DNA from: Labia minor
Lineage: Eukaryota; Arthropoda; Insecta; Dermaptera; Spongiphoridae
Direction of reading: 5' to 3'
NCBI GenBank assembly: GCA_963082975.1
Contig: OY720346.1
Coordinates: forward strand, 31,800,720-31,864,719
DNA: 64,000 bases
Shown: piece after piece, positions 1 through 10,869 of the stretch
Numbering within the stretch: the first letter of the stretch is position 1
Layout: every line of letters starts with the position of its first letter
Translations under genes and position numbers: made by a program
Notes under the pieces: generated by a model
Seen by the model: only the letters and a program-made list of their open reading frames with translations
The model's database searches: none
Told to the model about the DNA's origin: nothing

Positions 1-177
1 TTCTGAAATAAAATTTAATAAAATTGAATCTATTTTTTTTAAATAACTCTATCAGTTTCTAGTTAAATTTATTTAATTTATACGCATTTTTACACTTGAG
101 AATTGATGACGACATCACAACCTAAATACGCATAAAGCTAATATATTAAACAATTTGAAACTTCACCTAGGATTTTT
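1..177. other. AT-rich sequence, nothing recognised
   Basis: Low-complexity AT-rich DNA before the first repeat. No coding, RNA or repeat signal could be supported. Confidence 0.5.
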
Positions 178-826
178 ACCGACCGACGATAGTAAGGGAG
201 GTATTGTTTTCACACCAAATTTCACATGTGGAGTTTTTTACATATCTCCACGAATCATGCATTTTCTAAACAGAAAAAAGTATTTTTAGCATGATGTCTG
301 TCCGTCCGTCTGTCCGTCTGTCCGTCCGTCCGTATAGATGTGTACAGCCTGAACGGCTCAACCGATTTTGATGAAATTTGGTATATTTACTTAATGCATC
401 AGTGGGATGAATTGATCAACTTTTGGTGCAAATCCGGAAACCGGAAGTGGTAGTATTAGCGATCGACGATAGGAAGGGAAGGTTTATTTTCACACCAAAT
501 TTCACATGAGGAGATTTTTTTATATATCACCACGAATCATACACTTTGTATTGGTTTTATCCTCGGGAAAATCATATTTATTAGTTTTTTCTTGATTTAA
601 AATTATATGACGTCATCCAGCCATTCATGACGCCACAGCCTGGTCTTACATATATATTATAAATAAAATAAAATTAAAAATGTTTATATTTATTATTTAT
701 GTATTCATATCTGTTTTTTATTACATTAATAGATATATTAAAATTATTTGAAATTGTTTCTATAGCTAGAAATTAATTTACTTCAAACCGTCGGTCGGTT
801 CGGACCTGGCCACAGGTCAACTTATT
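178..826 (+). repeat. Dispersed element A, copy 1
   Basis: This ~650 bp block is nearly identical to 58620-59254 from ACCGACCGACG to the same 3' end. In order it holds the ACCGACCGACGATAG start, a (GTCC/GTCT)n stretch near 297-332, the phrase CCGATTTTGATGAAATTTGG common in insect non-autonomous elements, and a 3' hairpin (stem GACCTG/CAGGTC at 803-818, loop GCCA). The first ~90 bp recurs inside the element at about 458-550, so it has an internal direct duplication. The sequence CCGTCGGTCGGTTCGG near the 3' end is an inverted version of the 5' start. There is no coding capacity. Class is unknown; the hairpin would fit a rolling-circle derived element but also others. Confidence 0.85.
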
Positions 827-910
827 AATTATAAATTATTCTTATTAAAGTATACATTCTAGATTTTATTTTATATAATATTATAATTGGGAATCACTTG
901 ATGTATAATT

Positions 911-945
<35 letters not shown>

Positions 946-2290
946 TTAATTATAATAAATAATTTAAAATATTCTTTTATATTAATAATATTAACTGTGG
1001 ATGTACATATATATTATGCTAAATATTAATAATAATGAAACATTTCAATTTATAATTATGGTACATAGGAGTCCTTAAAATATAATTTATTCATATCTAA
1101 TATATGTAATATTACATATATTATATTATATCATATTATAATAACATATTCCAATTTTATTTTCAATATGACAAAAAAACCTAATATATTTATCAAATAC
1201 CTCTCCCATTACAATATTTTTTTCTTTTTAATAAAAAACATGTTAATTTTAGAATTAACTGGAATGATATAGGTAAATGATATTAATAATGTGATGAGTG
1301 AGGAAATTTAAAAATTTTGAAATTTTGGTTTAGAGAGTATTATAAAATAATTTTAATTTTAGCTTTGATAGGAAACAATAATCATCCATAGGCTGACCAT
1401 ACTAAATATTAATTTAAGCCGGTTATGTATTACGATAATTATTTCTTATTATTATTAGTCTTAAAGTAAATATGTTCAATAATCAAACTTCTATTATGTA
1501 TATATGAATCCTATTATGAATATATACTATCTATAAGAATTTATTATTAAAAATACCAAAATATATATCTCTTGGAAAGTTTATAAATATTTATCTATAT
1601 AATTAACTTTTTATTTGATTTGGGAATTTTATTATTAATAAATAATTAACTCTACTAAATATTTATATCTTTATATATATAGATATATAGATATAGATTA
1701 TATATATATAGATATATATTATATATTATATAGATATATTATAGTTATATTATATTATAGATATATATTATATATATAGATATATATTATATATTATATA
1801 TTATATATATATAGATATATATATTTATATATAGATATTTATAAATTTATTGATTAACTTTGCAGGGATGGTCAACCATTTGTAATTTGCAATCTTTGTA
1901 AAGGTTTGTATAAAATGGTTATACCTTTAATAGAAATATTACAAATAAATTACGAACAAAGCACACAAAACTGTGTATACACTTGTATAAATGATTAACT
2001 AAATAAATTAAATATTTCAAAGTTATATTTACAAACGGACTTAAATAAATGTAAATTTACTAAAATATAATGTAAAAAGTTATGGGCCAACTTATTCTGA
2101 ATTGTTATTTATTCATGTTCATGAAACAAGTCACAATCATTGATCCTAGAAATAATGGATAATTTTATTTTATTTTTTGGAAAACATTGTTAATATCGGC
2201 ATTATTCGTGTGGAAAATTCCATATTATTTCATTTTTTAATGCTTTTAGAGGAATATTTGATATTTGGAATGTTGATATTTTAATTTCTG
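827..2290. other. AT-rich intergenic DNA with (AT)n and ATAG palindromes
   Basis: No gene was seen. It contains an (AT)n run at about 914-941 and, at 1671-1835, a long tract of nested TATATAGATATA palindromes likely to extrude as hairpins. Confidence 0.6.
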
Positions 2291-2306
2291 TCTATAATTA
2301 GTTTAG

Positions 2307-2670
2307 GTTTTTTTGAAGTGAAACTTCTTTAGCGGCGTCCTGACATTTGGTTGAGAATGGAGAGTGAATTGAAAAATTGAAATTTCGTAACGCGTTACGA
2401 AACGCAAGAGAGAAAAAAGATATAGATATAACGAGTGAGAATGAGATAGCCTCTATCTCTGTCTCTCTTTTGTGCGGTGTTTCGTTTTTGAGAGAGAGGC
2501 TATCTGGGTCTTTCTTTTGTCCGGTCTTTCGTCTTTGAGAAAGAGGCTATCTGCGTCTTCGTTTTATGCTGTCTTTCGTTCTAATACCCTGTCGCTAGGT
2601 TGAAAGTCCACGGCGCGCATGCGCACTAGTACGTTGACGCGGAATAATATTTCTTAGCCTCTGCTGGGTG
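2307..2670 (+). repeat. Repeat with GAAGTGAAACTTC motif and 47-bp tandem array
   Basis: The block begins with GAAGTGAAACTTCTTTAGCGG, contains a CGTAACGCGTTACG palindrome, and then a tandem array with units starting at 2468, 2515 and 2562. The period is exactly 47 bp and the third unit is partial; each unit has TTTTGTSCGGTSTTTCG followed by GAGGCTATCTG. It ends in a CpG-rich stretch with GCGCGCATGCGCAC. The GAAGTGAAACTTC core recurs inverted at 5161-5174, just beyond an endonuclease pseudogene, which suggests both are parts of one old element. Confidence 0.65.
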
Positions 2671-2949
2671 AAAGAATAAAAATTAGTATGTGACCTCACA
2701 GTTACCGCCTTTTAGATATATATCTATTCTTAAAATAAAATTAAAAATATTTATATTATATTCATATATATGTAAAATAATAATTATATTATTTTAATAT
2801 TCCTATAAGTTGGTATCACAATTTATTATTATTATGAATTATTTATAAGTAATTAATATTATTAATTGGTATTAATAAATAAATAATATTAATTATATTA
2901 ACTTAATATTTCTAACTTTGTATTACAATAATGAGACGGAATTGTTGTG

Positions 2950-3120
2950 TGTTAAATTAGATTTAATTAAAGATTGAATTTAGAATAATTAAAAGGGTTA
3001 TTGAAACCGCGTATGCTGATTAGGGAATGACAAGATTGAATAGGTTCAATTAAAAAATGCTTATATAAAATTATAACTAAAAATGATTTATTTAATAAAA
3101 CTATAAGAATTTAAATTACA
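2950..3120 (-). repeat. Remnant of the TA-flanked element family
   Basis: Read on the minus strand, this stretch matches the 3' third of the elements at 26762-27527 and 62403-63171. Shared words are AAAAGGGTTATTGAA, CCGCGTA, GAATAGGTTCAAT and ATAAAATTATAACTAAAA. It has lost the terminus and the 5' two thirds, so it is an older, degraded third copy. Confidence 0.7.
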
Positions 3121-3160
3121 ATTTAATTAATTTTTTGTGAATAAATAAACATATATAAAA

Positions 3161-3350
3161 TCAAACCGTTTTTGCGTAATCTTGCCTACATACACACACA
3201 CACACACACACACACAGACACACACACACAGACATTTTTCTCAACCTTAGTGAAAATGATTCAGGAACCTTCAAAAAGTATAAAAACATCAAAATCTCAA
3301 CATCGAAAATTTTCGTGATCGCAATACTATCTCTGGCGAGATAGTAAAAA
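3161..3350 (+). repeat. Fragment of inverted-repeat element B
   Basis: This matches the left arm of the element at 54384-55268 almost base for base: TCAAACCGTTTTTGCGTAAT, a (CA)n run, TTTTTCTCAACCTTAGTGAA, and the end GCGAGATAGTAAAAA. Only one arm is present, so it is a solo, truncated copy. Confidence 0.8.
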
Positions 3351-3723
3351 ATGATTCATTATTATTGGATTTGGCTGGTAATATTAATACCTGAGACACC
3401 GAGCTCGCTCTACCCTTTAAAAAATATTGATATACAATTCTTTAATTATTTATTACAATTATTAAATGTATTAAATAATATTTTATTGAAAAAATATTAA
3501 AAATTATAAAACTATCTAAAACTTAATTAATAAAAGAACAATGAATAAATAAATCACGAAAATAGATAAAAAAAAAATGCACGCGGCGAGTTTCGATCCT
3601 TCGAACTCGGGGAGTAAAAACAATTGTTCTTACTGCTGGTCTATGATATTTTGATAATTACAAAGATATTTTTACCATCTTTCAAAGACATTTATTTGTT
3701 TTGTTGTTTTTTTTTTTGAGAGA

Positions 3724-4157
3724 GATTAATAAATATATATATATTTTATTAAAAATAAATATTTTTAATTTTATTTCGAAATTAAATAATGAATTTTAAA
3801 ATATTTTAAATATAAAAAAATGTTAATACAATATCATTTAAAAAAAAAGCGGGATTAATAAATATATATATATATTTTATTAAAAATAAATATTTTTAAT
3901 TTTATTTCGAAATTAAATAATAAATTTTAAAATATTTTAAATATAAAATTTCGAAATTAAATAATGAATTTTAAAATATTTTAAATATAAAAAAATGTTA
4001 ATACAATATCATTTAAAAAAAAAGCGGGATTAATAAATATATATATATATTTTATTAAAAATAAATATTTTTAATTTTATTTCGAAATTAAATTATAAAT
4101 TTTAAAATATTTTAAATATAAAAAAAATATTAATACAAAATTAAAAAAAGGCGGGAG
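3724..4157. repeat. Tandem repeat, three AT-rich units of ~130-175 bp
   Basis: Units begin with GATTAATAAATATAT at 3724, 3853 and 4028. Each carries TTATTTCGAAATTAAATWAT, AATTTTAAAATATTTTAAAT and, in the first two, AATACAATATCATTTAAAA. The middle unit is longer because the TTTCGAAATTAAATAA segment is itself duplicated inside it. The GCGGG motif closes each unit. This is a local minisatellite or satellite-like array. Confidence 0.85.
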
Positions 4158-4179
4158 TAAAATTTCAAAATGGATGCCA

Positions 4180-4400
4180 TTTACGTCACCCATATATAAT
4201 TTTCAATTAAGAAATTAATAATGAAGCTGTAAGTTTCAAGAGATGTAATCAATAAAACTCAATTTTTCTTTATAAATACTATATCTAGTGTGAATTTGAA
4301 AAAAATCGTTAGAGCGGTTTTTGAGAACCAATATATATAGATAGATAAATAGATAGATATATACAATTTTAGCTAGCATAATAAGATAAGATATATATCG
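4180..4400. repeat. Short dispersed repeat tail, also at ~35.9 kb
   Basis: It shares TTTTTCTTTATAAA, GGTGTGAATTTSAAAAAA-like wording, TTCGAGCGGTTT-like wording and ACAATTTTWGCTAGYATAATAAGATAA with 35920-36035. This order of motifs is a common tail of insect non-autonomous elements. Boundaries are uncertain. Confidence 0.55.
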
Positions 4401-4639
4401 TGAAATAATTAAAATTCTCAAGTCAAATATACAGCGTGCACGCATACCGACGCATGTAATTGTGTGTGTGAACATGGTCGGCGATTCACACGCCAACACA
4501 TACAGTTATGTGCGTCGATGACCATTCACGTTATTTATCCGAATCTCAACATTACTTTAACACTACTAAATCAATTTAAAATTATTATTGCATTTAAAAC
4601 TGCTTTTCTCTACTCCACAGATTTCACTATGCCGAAAAA

Positions 4640-5022
4640 AAATAACGACCAAAATTTAGACGATATTATTTATTTCACTACTGGTTTATAGCCACACAGG
4701 TGCTAATGCACTTGAACGAGGCGAAGATAAAATCCCTCTAATTCTCGGGGGAGATTTTAATGTAAATTTTGAATCTGATGATTCGTTGCCGTTGATCAAC
4801 TTTCTTCGAGAAACATTTGGTCTGCTTATAAATAACGATCCCAAGGAATCAACAACAAAATCTGGAACTACAATAGATGCTGTTTTTACACGTTATATAG
4901 AAAATATCGAATCACGAACATATATATCTTATTTTAGTTATCACAAGCCATTAATATCAGTATTACCAATTGAAGCACCAACCGACAATAGTACAGGCAA
5001 TGTAGATATGATGATAGAGTAG
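4640..5022 (+). pseudogene. Degenerate EEP endonuclease fragment (Helentron/LINE type)
   Basis: Endonucleases of the exonuclease-endonuclease-phosphatase family nick target DNA for LINEs and occur at the C-terminus of many Helentron (Helitron-like) polyproteins. The frame covering 4660-5022 reads YSHTGAN..., then LILGGDFNVNF (the conserved GDFN block), then SGTTIDAVFTRY and SYFSYHKPLIS, the last resembling the catalytic D/H C-terminal blocks. The upstream block NLDDIIYF lies in a different frame (around 4650-4680), so at least one frameshift separates them, and an in-frame stop at 4657 closes the main frame. No helicase or reverse transcriptase is adjacent. The SYHKP wording favours a Helentron-derived domain over a LINE one, but this is memory-based and a protein search would decide it. 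Confidence 0.7.
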
Positions 5023-5154
5023 ATAATAATAATAATAAAGCGAATATTTGTTACGAAAATTTTATACTGTTATATGTCTTTCGAAATGATCCCTTTATTT
5101 TTCTCTATTTCTCTCTCACTCACACTCTCAACTAAAATTTCTCTTATTCTCTAG

Positions 5155-5180
5155 ATTGTAAGAAGTTTCACTTCCGCCAC
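5155..5180 (-). repeat. Inverted copy of the GAAGTGAAACTTC motif
   Basis: GTAAGAAGTTTCACTTCCGC is the reverse complement of the GAAGTGAAACTTC core at 2307. It lies about 140 bp beyond the endonuclease pseudogene, preceded by a CT-rich stretch (5100-5155), and could mark the end of the same element. Confidence 0.45.
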
Positions 5181-5185
5181 GTGTA

Positions 5186-5710
5186 CGATGCTGCACATTT
5201 TTTTTTTGTAAATTTCTGCCATGAGCAAATCGACATGAATTCCTTATAGCCTATATTTATTTCATTTATGTTACCTCTCTATTTCAAAGTAAATTTATTC
5301 AGTTTTGAGGAAAAATTTAAAAAAAATTATAAATACCAATTAATCACATAATTGAAGGTAATAATTTTCATTTTTTGTTCAAGAAAATTTATCATATTAT
5401 CAATTATTAATAATTATAATAATAAAATAGATCTTTTCAGAAATTTACTTCTATTGAGCAATGAATCCCCAATGTACAAAAATCATTATCCAATACATTG
5501 ATGTAATTTTTTTTCCGTGGATCAAGTTTATAAATTTGAAAGTTAAAAAATTTTCATATTTACCCTTGTTTGTACATAATGAAATGAATTTTAAATTACA
5601 TTTAAAAATAGATTATTGACACTATTTTGTTATATACCAATATTGCAAAAATATTTCTTTCCTTATTTCTTACTTTCAGATCTTTTTCAATGAAATCAAG
5701 AAAATATGGA
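5186..5710. other. AT-rich sequence, nothing recognised
   Basis: No supported feature. Confidence 0.5.
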
Positions 5711-6185
5711 TAAACTGTTTCTAAATTCATAATATTATATTTATTGAATCCTTCATCCCATACATACATACCTACATCTATATTGTAAAGTATATACAAA
5801 GAAAAACAAACATAAATAATCATCAATCTATTTGAAAGTTCTTGGCCGCAACAACCACATTTCTTCAAGTGCCCCTAAACTAAGCCACAACTATTCAATC
5901 CCTACCCTCTCCCATCTACATTATCCACCTACCGCGCCCTTCCAAGCGGATGTTTTCCAATCGGACTCTCTTCCAATTTATTTTTCGCCATTCTCTCCTC
6001 TCCAATTCTAGCCACGTGTTCTTCTCGTCTTAGCCTTCTTGATTTGATGACCCTAACTTTGTCTGGAGATGCATAGAGGTTTTGCAATTCCTCGTTATGC
6101 AATCTCCGCCATTCCCCGGTAACCTCATCTTCTTTTTGCCCATCAATGCTCCTAAGAATCCTATTCTCAAATACTCTAAATGCAA
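5711..6185 (-). mobile_element. 5'-truncated LINE tail (reverse transcriptase C-terminus + 3' UTR)
   Basis: On the minus strand, 6183 to about 5925 reads FRVFENRILRS, DEVTGEWRRLHNEELQ, HVARIGEERMAK and PIGKHPLGRAR. This is the C-terminal region after the catalytic core of insect non-LTR retrotransposon ORF2. The frame then stops. The following 3' UTR (5711-5850) matches the UTR of the copy at 29774 (ACTGTTTCTAAATTCATAAT, AATCCTTCATCCCATACA, ACAAAGAAAAACAAA). The catalytic core is absent, so this is a dead, 5'-truncated insertion. Confidence 0.85.
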
Positions 6186-7075
6186 ATAATTGATATTTGA
6201 TATAATTATGTTTTTATGTTTAAAATCAGAAAGAAGGGATTTTGCTAAAGCAATAAAAAATTCCCTTATTAACTCATGACTTTAGACTTTTATTGAAGCA
6301 ATAGTGTTCTATTTGTGTTATTTTACTTGAAATTCTTTTTTAATGGATGGATTTTCCCAAATATTAATTTTTTTGTGTTGTAATTCATTTCTTTGGTTTT
6401 ATACTTTTTCTTACATGTTTTGATTGCATTTAATCAACGATTTTGTTCAATTCATGTTTTATAGTGGTTCTCTGACTTTTACGACAGTTTTTTACAACAG
6501 TCGTCAGGTAAAGATAGGGTTAAAGTGAGGAGGTGGATGAAGGTGGTAGTAAAAAAAAAAGAAAGAAGGTGGGGTTGTAGAGTAGAAGGACGGAGTGTGT
6601 GAGGGTAATGCCTAAATGAGGACGACGACAACTTTAGAGGGACGCCAATTCCAATTTCCGGTTCATTCCACTTTCCTACCACCTCCACCCACTATCCCTA
6701 CATTCTCTTCCCTTTCCAATACCTTTGTCTACCCTCTCATCCGACCTATGGGGTTGTTTTTTGTTCCAGAAAAAAACCCCTTTTTTCCCTCACAATTCAA
6801 CCCAACTAACGTATATTAATGAAAGGCGCGGTGCCGGAAGTCGCATCAAAAGAAAATGCATCCCCTTTCAACCCCGCTTTAACCCCATTCCTCCATCTTT
6901 CTCAACATTTTAATATGTATACGCGTTTGTGTGGAAATTAAAAGAAATTTTACAGTACCAATTTTCTTTTAATCAATTGTAAGAAAATATCAAATATAAT
7001 TAATATACTATAATAAAAACATATTACAATAATTTTATTTACTTATTTTACTATTGATTATTTTTATTTATATTA
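6186..7075. other. Intergenic DNA with purine/pyrimidine islands
   Basis: No gene was seen. Plus-strand purine-rich DNA at 6505-6615 gives way to pyrimidine-rich DNA at 6640-6910. The short open frames here are by-products of this composition. Confidence 0.5.
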
Positions 7076-7327
7076 TTAACACACTATGAGCGGGGCGGGT
7101 ATTTGTACCCGTTGCGGGGACTGCCACTTATAAGCGGGGCGGGTATTTATACCCGTTGCCACTTATATAAGGGATATATATTAGTTATCGTTTAAAATAA
7201 GTAATTTTAAGTGATACAAGGGAAAATATATATTATATAAGTGGCAACGGGTATAAATACCCGCCACGCTTATAAGTGGCAGTCCCCGCAACGGGTACAA
7301 ATACCCGCCCCGCTCATAGTGTGTTAA
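7076..7327. mobile_element. Palindromic MITE with TTAA target duplication, long copy
   Basis: TTAA at 7076-7079 and 7324-7327 flanks a 244-bp, almost wholly palindromic element whose ends are CACACTATGAGCGGGGCGGG and its complement. TTAA duplications are characteristic of piggyBac-type transposition, so this is probably a non-autonomous piggyBac-like MITE. Compared with the copy at 15660-15815 it is exactly 88 bp longer: each arm carries an additional 44 bp with its own CGGGTATTTRTACCCG palindrome and a GGGGACTGCCACTTATAAGC segment. It encodes no protein. Confidence 0.9.
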
Positions 7328-7667
7328 TATTATAATACATTATACATATTATTATATATAAAAATATATTAAAAGGCTTAGTTTTAAGCAATATTTTCTT
7401 TCATTTTATTATTTCATTGAAAAATTATATTAAATTTGTAATCATTATTATTTTTTTAAAATTCATTGTTGTTGTTCATCCTTTTTAATCTAAATGATAA
7501 GATAATATTATACCGTTCTAATAATGTAATTTAAAATGATTTTAAATAATGTCATATGTTAAGTTAAGAGTGTCTCATTTCCCTAAAGGGTTAGTCTTTT
7601 AAGTAAGTTTCCCCATCTCCTTTTCACCCACCACCCTCTATTTTATTCTCTATTGGGATTCCACCCT

Positions 7668-7701
<34 letters not shown>

Positions 7702-9303
7702 TGCTAAACTCTGTTTGCGAACCAATTAGGAGTTTTTTCTTCTATTTCTTTTTGCGTTTTTTTCCTCCCCCCCCTTAACATATCCCCTTACCTCACCCCC
7801 TTTTATTCCTCTACCAATATGGAAGAGTGCATGTTTATTCCACGCGAGAGAAAAGTATATATATTTACAATACCATCACAGTTTGTTTACTTTAAAACAT
7901 GTCAACATGATTCTAAGCTTATAATTGGATTTGCAACAAAATCACTTTCAGCAAAAGTTATTTTTTTCGGTTCTAACCATAAAAGCAGAGAGGGGAAGAG
8001 GGATAAGATTCAGAAAAAATAAAATATTATTAAATTCTAAATATATACAAATATATTAGAATTAGATTTCATATAATATAAAGATAAAAGTAGTAATAAC
8101 ATTAACACATTTTTTAATTTCTTTTTTCTCCCAAGTCATATAAGCTCTATATTATTTTAAAATTATTTTACGAATATGTTTAATTTTTCAAACTTTATTA
8201 TAGATATAATATATACAAAATATAAATTAATGTAAAAAACGTATCTTTGTAATAACTATTTTTTTTTAATGTTTTATCTTTAATTATATTTAAATATAAT
8301 TAATTAAAAAGTGTTTAATTCATAGTCTATTCTAAAAATTGGTGAGGTTTAATATTTTATAAAGTTTAATTAAACAAAAGAGAAAATCGAGACAATTTTT
8401 TTATAAAGTTATTAATTAGGATGGATGCAATTTTTTAAATAAATTTATTAATTCATCCCATCTAAATGCTGAATTCAATCTTTTAATTATAAAGAATATA
8501 TTTTTTTTTATTTTAATTTTTTCAGAGATCATTATTTATTAAGTTAAAAATCATTTAATCAATCAAAAGTTATAAACACCCTCACCTGTTTACCCTACCC
8601 TTACCATCAGCACATTTAATTTATACATATTATGAGTGAAAGAGAGAAATATTAATTAAAGCATTTCATTAAAAGTTAATTATTTTTGTATGAAATGATT
8701 ATAATTTTTTTATTTAATCATACATATTATGCTTATTAATTACACCTATGTATAAACTTATAAAATATAAATGAGAGAAATGTAAATAAAATACCTATCA
8801 TATAATACCTAATATATATATATATATTGAATAGAATGCGAAAGAGAGAGATAGAGAAAATAAAAAATAATTTATCATAAAAAATATAATCATATCAATC
8901 AATCAATCAATCACTTATATCAGAATAATAGAATATTTTTAAATAAATCAATTTGAACTTGGATATTTATGATGTTATTTAATTTTTTTCATTAAATTGC
9001 AATGTGTTTTAATGGATTATTCTTTTTTATTCAAGAGGATCAATCATGTATTAAAAATAATAATATAATAGAAATAAAATAAGAAGTATAATTATTTTAT
9101 ATAAGAATCTCAAAAGTTACACCTTGTTTTAAACCACTGCTATCCAACTTCTAATCTCTCCAAATTCCCTCATATATATTTTATCTCAACAAGTTTTTGA
9201 TCTACTTACTAAGAAGATGGAGAAAAAAACTGTAAAATAATTACTTTACAGCTTTTCTTCTTCAATTACGTCAAATATTTAAAGAAAATTCCAAATTTCA
9301 ATT
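7328..9303. other. AT-rich intergenic DNA, (CT)n microsatellite
   Basis: No gene was supported. A (TC)14 run lies at about 7671-7698, followed by a pyrimidine-rich, C-run stretch to 7815. The remainder is AT-rich low-complexity DNA. Confidence 0.5.
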
Positions 9304-9771
9304 ATTTAGATTAGTGATTCTCAACCTGGACGATCCACATCTTAAAGTGGGCGATTATTTGGCTATACGCATTTGGGGGTCGATAGTTATTTTTCGTGGG
9401 CGAAATCATTATGAATACCCTTTTGCAGTGACGCCCACATTCAAATTACTAAGTATAATATTAAAAAACAGATGATTTTGCGATCAGGCTTTTAAACATT
9501 TGTGATTTTTTTTTTCAATTTTTTCAATATGGTTCTAAAAATAAAAGGGTAAGATGATTTTACGATGAAATGGCTCTAATTGTCTCTAATCTCACCAAGT
9601 GTGCCCGACTATCGAAAAAGGTTGCCGACCCCTGATCTAAACCATACCTACCTTATATTAGGGTTATCATACAATTTTTACCTGTTAAAATTTATAGGGG
9701 GGGCGAATTATGAAGCCGGCCTTACGAAGTGGACGATTGGTCCAAAAAGGTTGAGAAACGCTAATTTAGAT
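9304..9771. mobile_element. hAT-like non-autonomous element with 8-bp target duplication
   Basis: ATTTAGAT at 9304-9311 is repeated exactly at 9764-9771, an 8-bp duplication typical of hAT elements. Between them are inverted ends: TAGTGATTCTCAACCTGG on the left and, read from the right, TAGCGTTTCTCAACCTTTTT. The interior (452 bp in all) has GTGGGCGATT and GCGGGC-like hAT wording but no transposase frame; the 70-aa open frame inside is not recognisable. AAAAGGTTGCCGACCCCTG at about 9615-9633 resembles another hAT terminus, so an older hAT piece may be nested inside. Confidence 0.85.
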
Positions 9772-10392
9772 AAATACAATTGCATTTTTTAATTGTTAAA
9801 TACTTTATTTTACGTTTTAATATTTAAACTTATAATATATTTGATTTATTTATATAATCTGGTTGATATTATAATAATATGTTTATAATTTGGATATAAA
9901 CAAAATTAAAAGAATATATCTTTATTTTTAATTTTTCTTTTCTCTCATTGTATATCCATTTTCTTCTTCTTTTTCATTAATATATATATATATATAATTG
10001 CTTATGATGTTGAAGATTTTGTGTTTTACAAACATAAAACAAAAACAACTACAACAAAAAAAGAAGGAAGCTATTTTAAAGAGACTTTAATTGCTCGAAT
10101 AAATGTTGGTAAAAAGATTTATTTTTTAAAATTTAAAAGAATAAGGAGAGAGAGAGAGAGAGAACAAAAGTTAAAATGTCTTCTTATGTCTAGTCTCATT
10201 ATTTAAGTTAACTTTGTTATTTAAAAGGAACTCATCAACACATTTACAAACAACCCTTATAATAATATTATTATTATAATTTTAATAATGGTAATCACCT
10301 TTTATTTTGTTATCAAAAAACAGATTATTAAATTTTAAGATAATTAACTTATTAATGCATACAAATTAAATAAATTTATTATCAATACTATC
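9772..10392. other. AT-rich sequence, nothing recognised
   Basis: No supported feature apart from a short (GA)n run near 10149-10162. Confidence 0.5.
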
Positions 10393-10869
10393 TCTATCAT
10401 CTCTGTGGCCCTAAGGGTCTTTCGAAAGTTCTTGGCTGCAGCTATCACATCCTCCAAGTGTCCCTATCCTGAGCTACAACTATCCAACTCCTATTTTCTC
10501 CAATCTCTCTCACGTCCCTTCCTACATTGACCACTCACCGCGTCCTTACTCTTCCAAAAGGACGTTTCTGAATTGGTCTTCCCACAAATATATTATTCGC
10601 CATTTTTTCCTCTCCCATTCTAGCCACATGAAGCCTTCTTGATTTTATTACTCTGACTGACTGGAGATATATAGAGATCATGCAATTCTTCGTTATGTAT
10701 TCCATTCCCCGGTGACCTCATCATTCTTTGGCTCATAAATGATGCAAAAAATCCTATTCTCAATTACTCTAAATCTAGTATTTTCTCCCAGGGTCATAGA
10801 CCCCATGCCTCAAACCCGTAAAATACAACTCGAAATATAGCATGGTAATTATACAGAACAGTCATCGAG
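10393..10869 (-). mobile_element. LINE tail, 3' part of an interrupted copy
   Basis: On the minus strand this contains decayed GFEAWG, FRVIENRI, a DEVTGEW-like block, a MARMGEE-like block and AAKNFR, the same order as the other LINE tails in the window, with several frameshifts. It is separated from its upstream part (11326-11560) by a foldback MITE. Confidence 0.8.

Noticed and set aside
3575..3650. GTTCGAAGGATCGAAACTCG on the minus strand, resembling a tRNA B box
   Set aside because: No paired acceptor or anticodon stem could be drawn; too weak to list as a tRNA.
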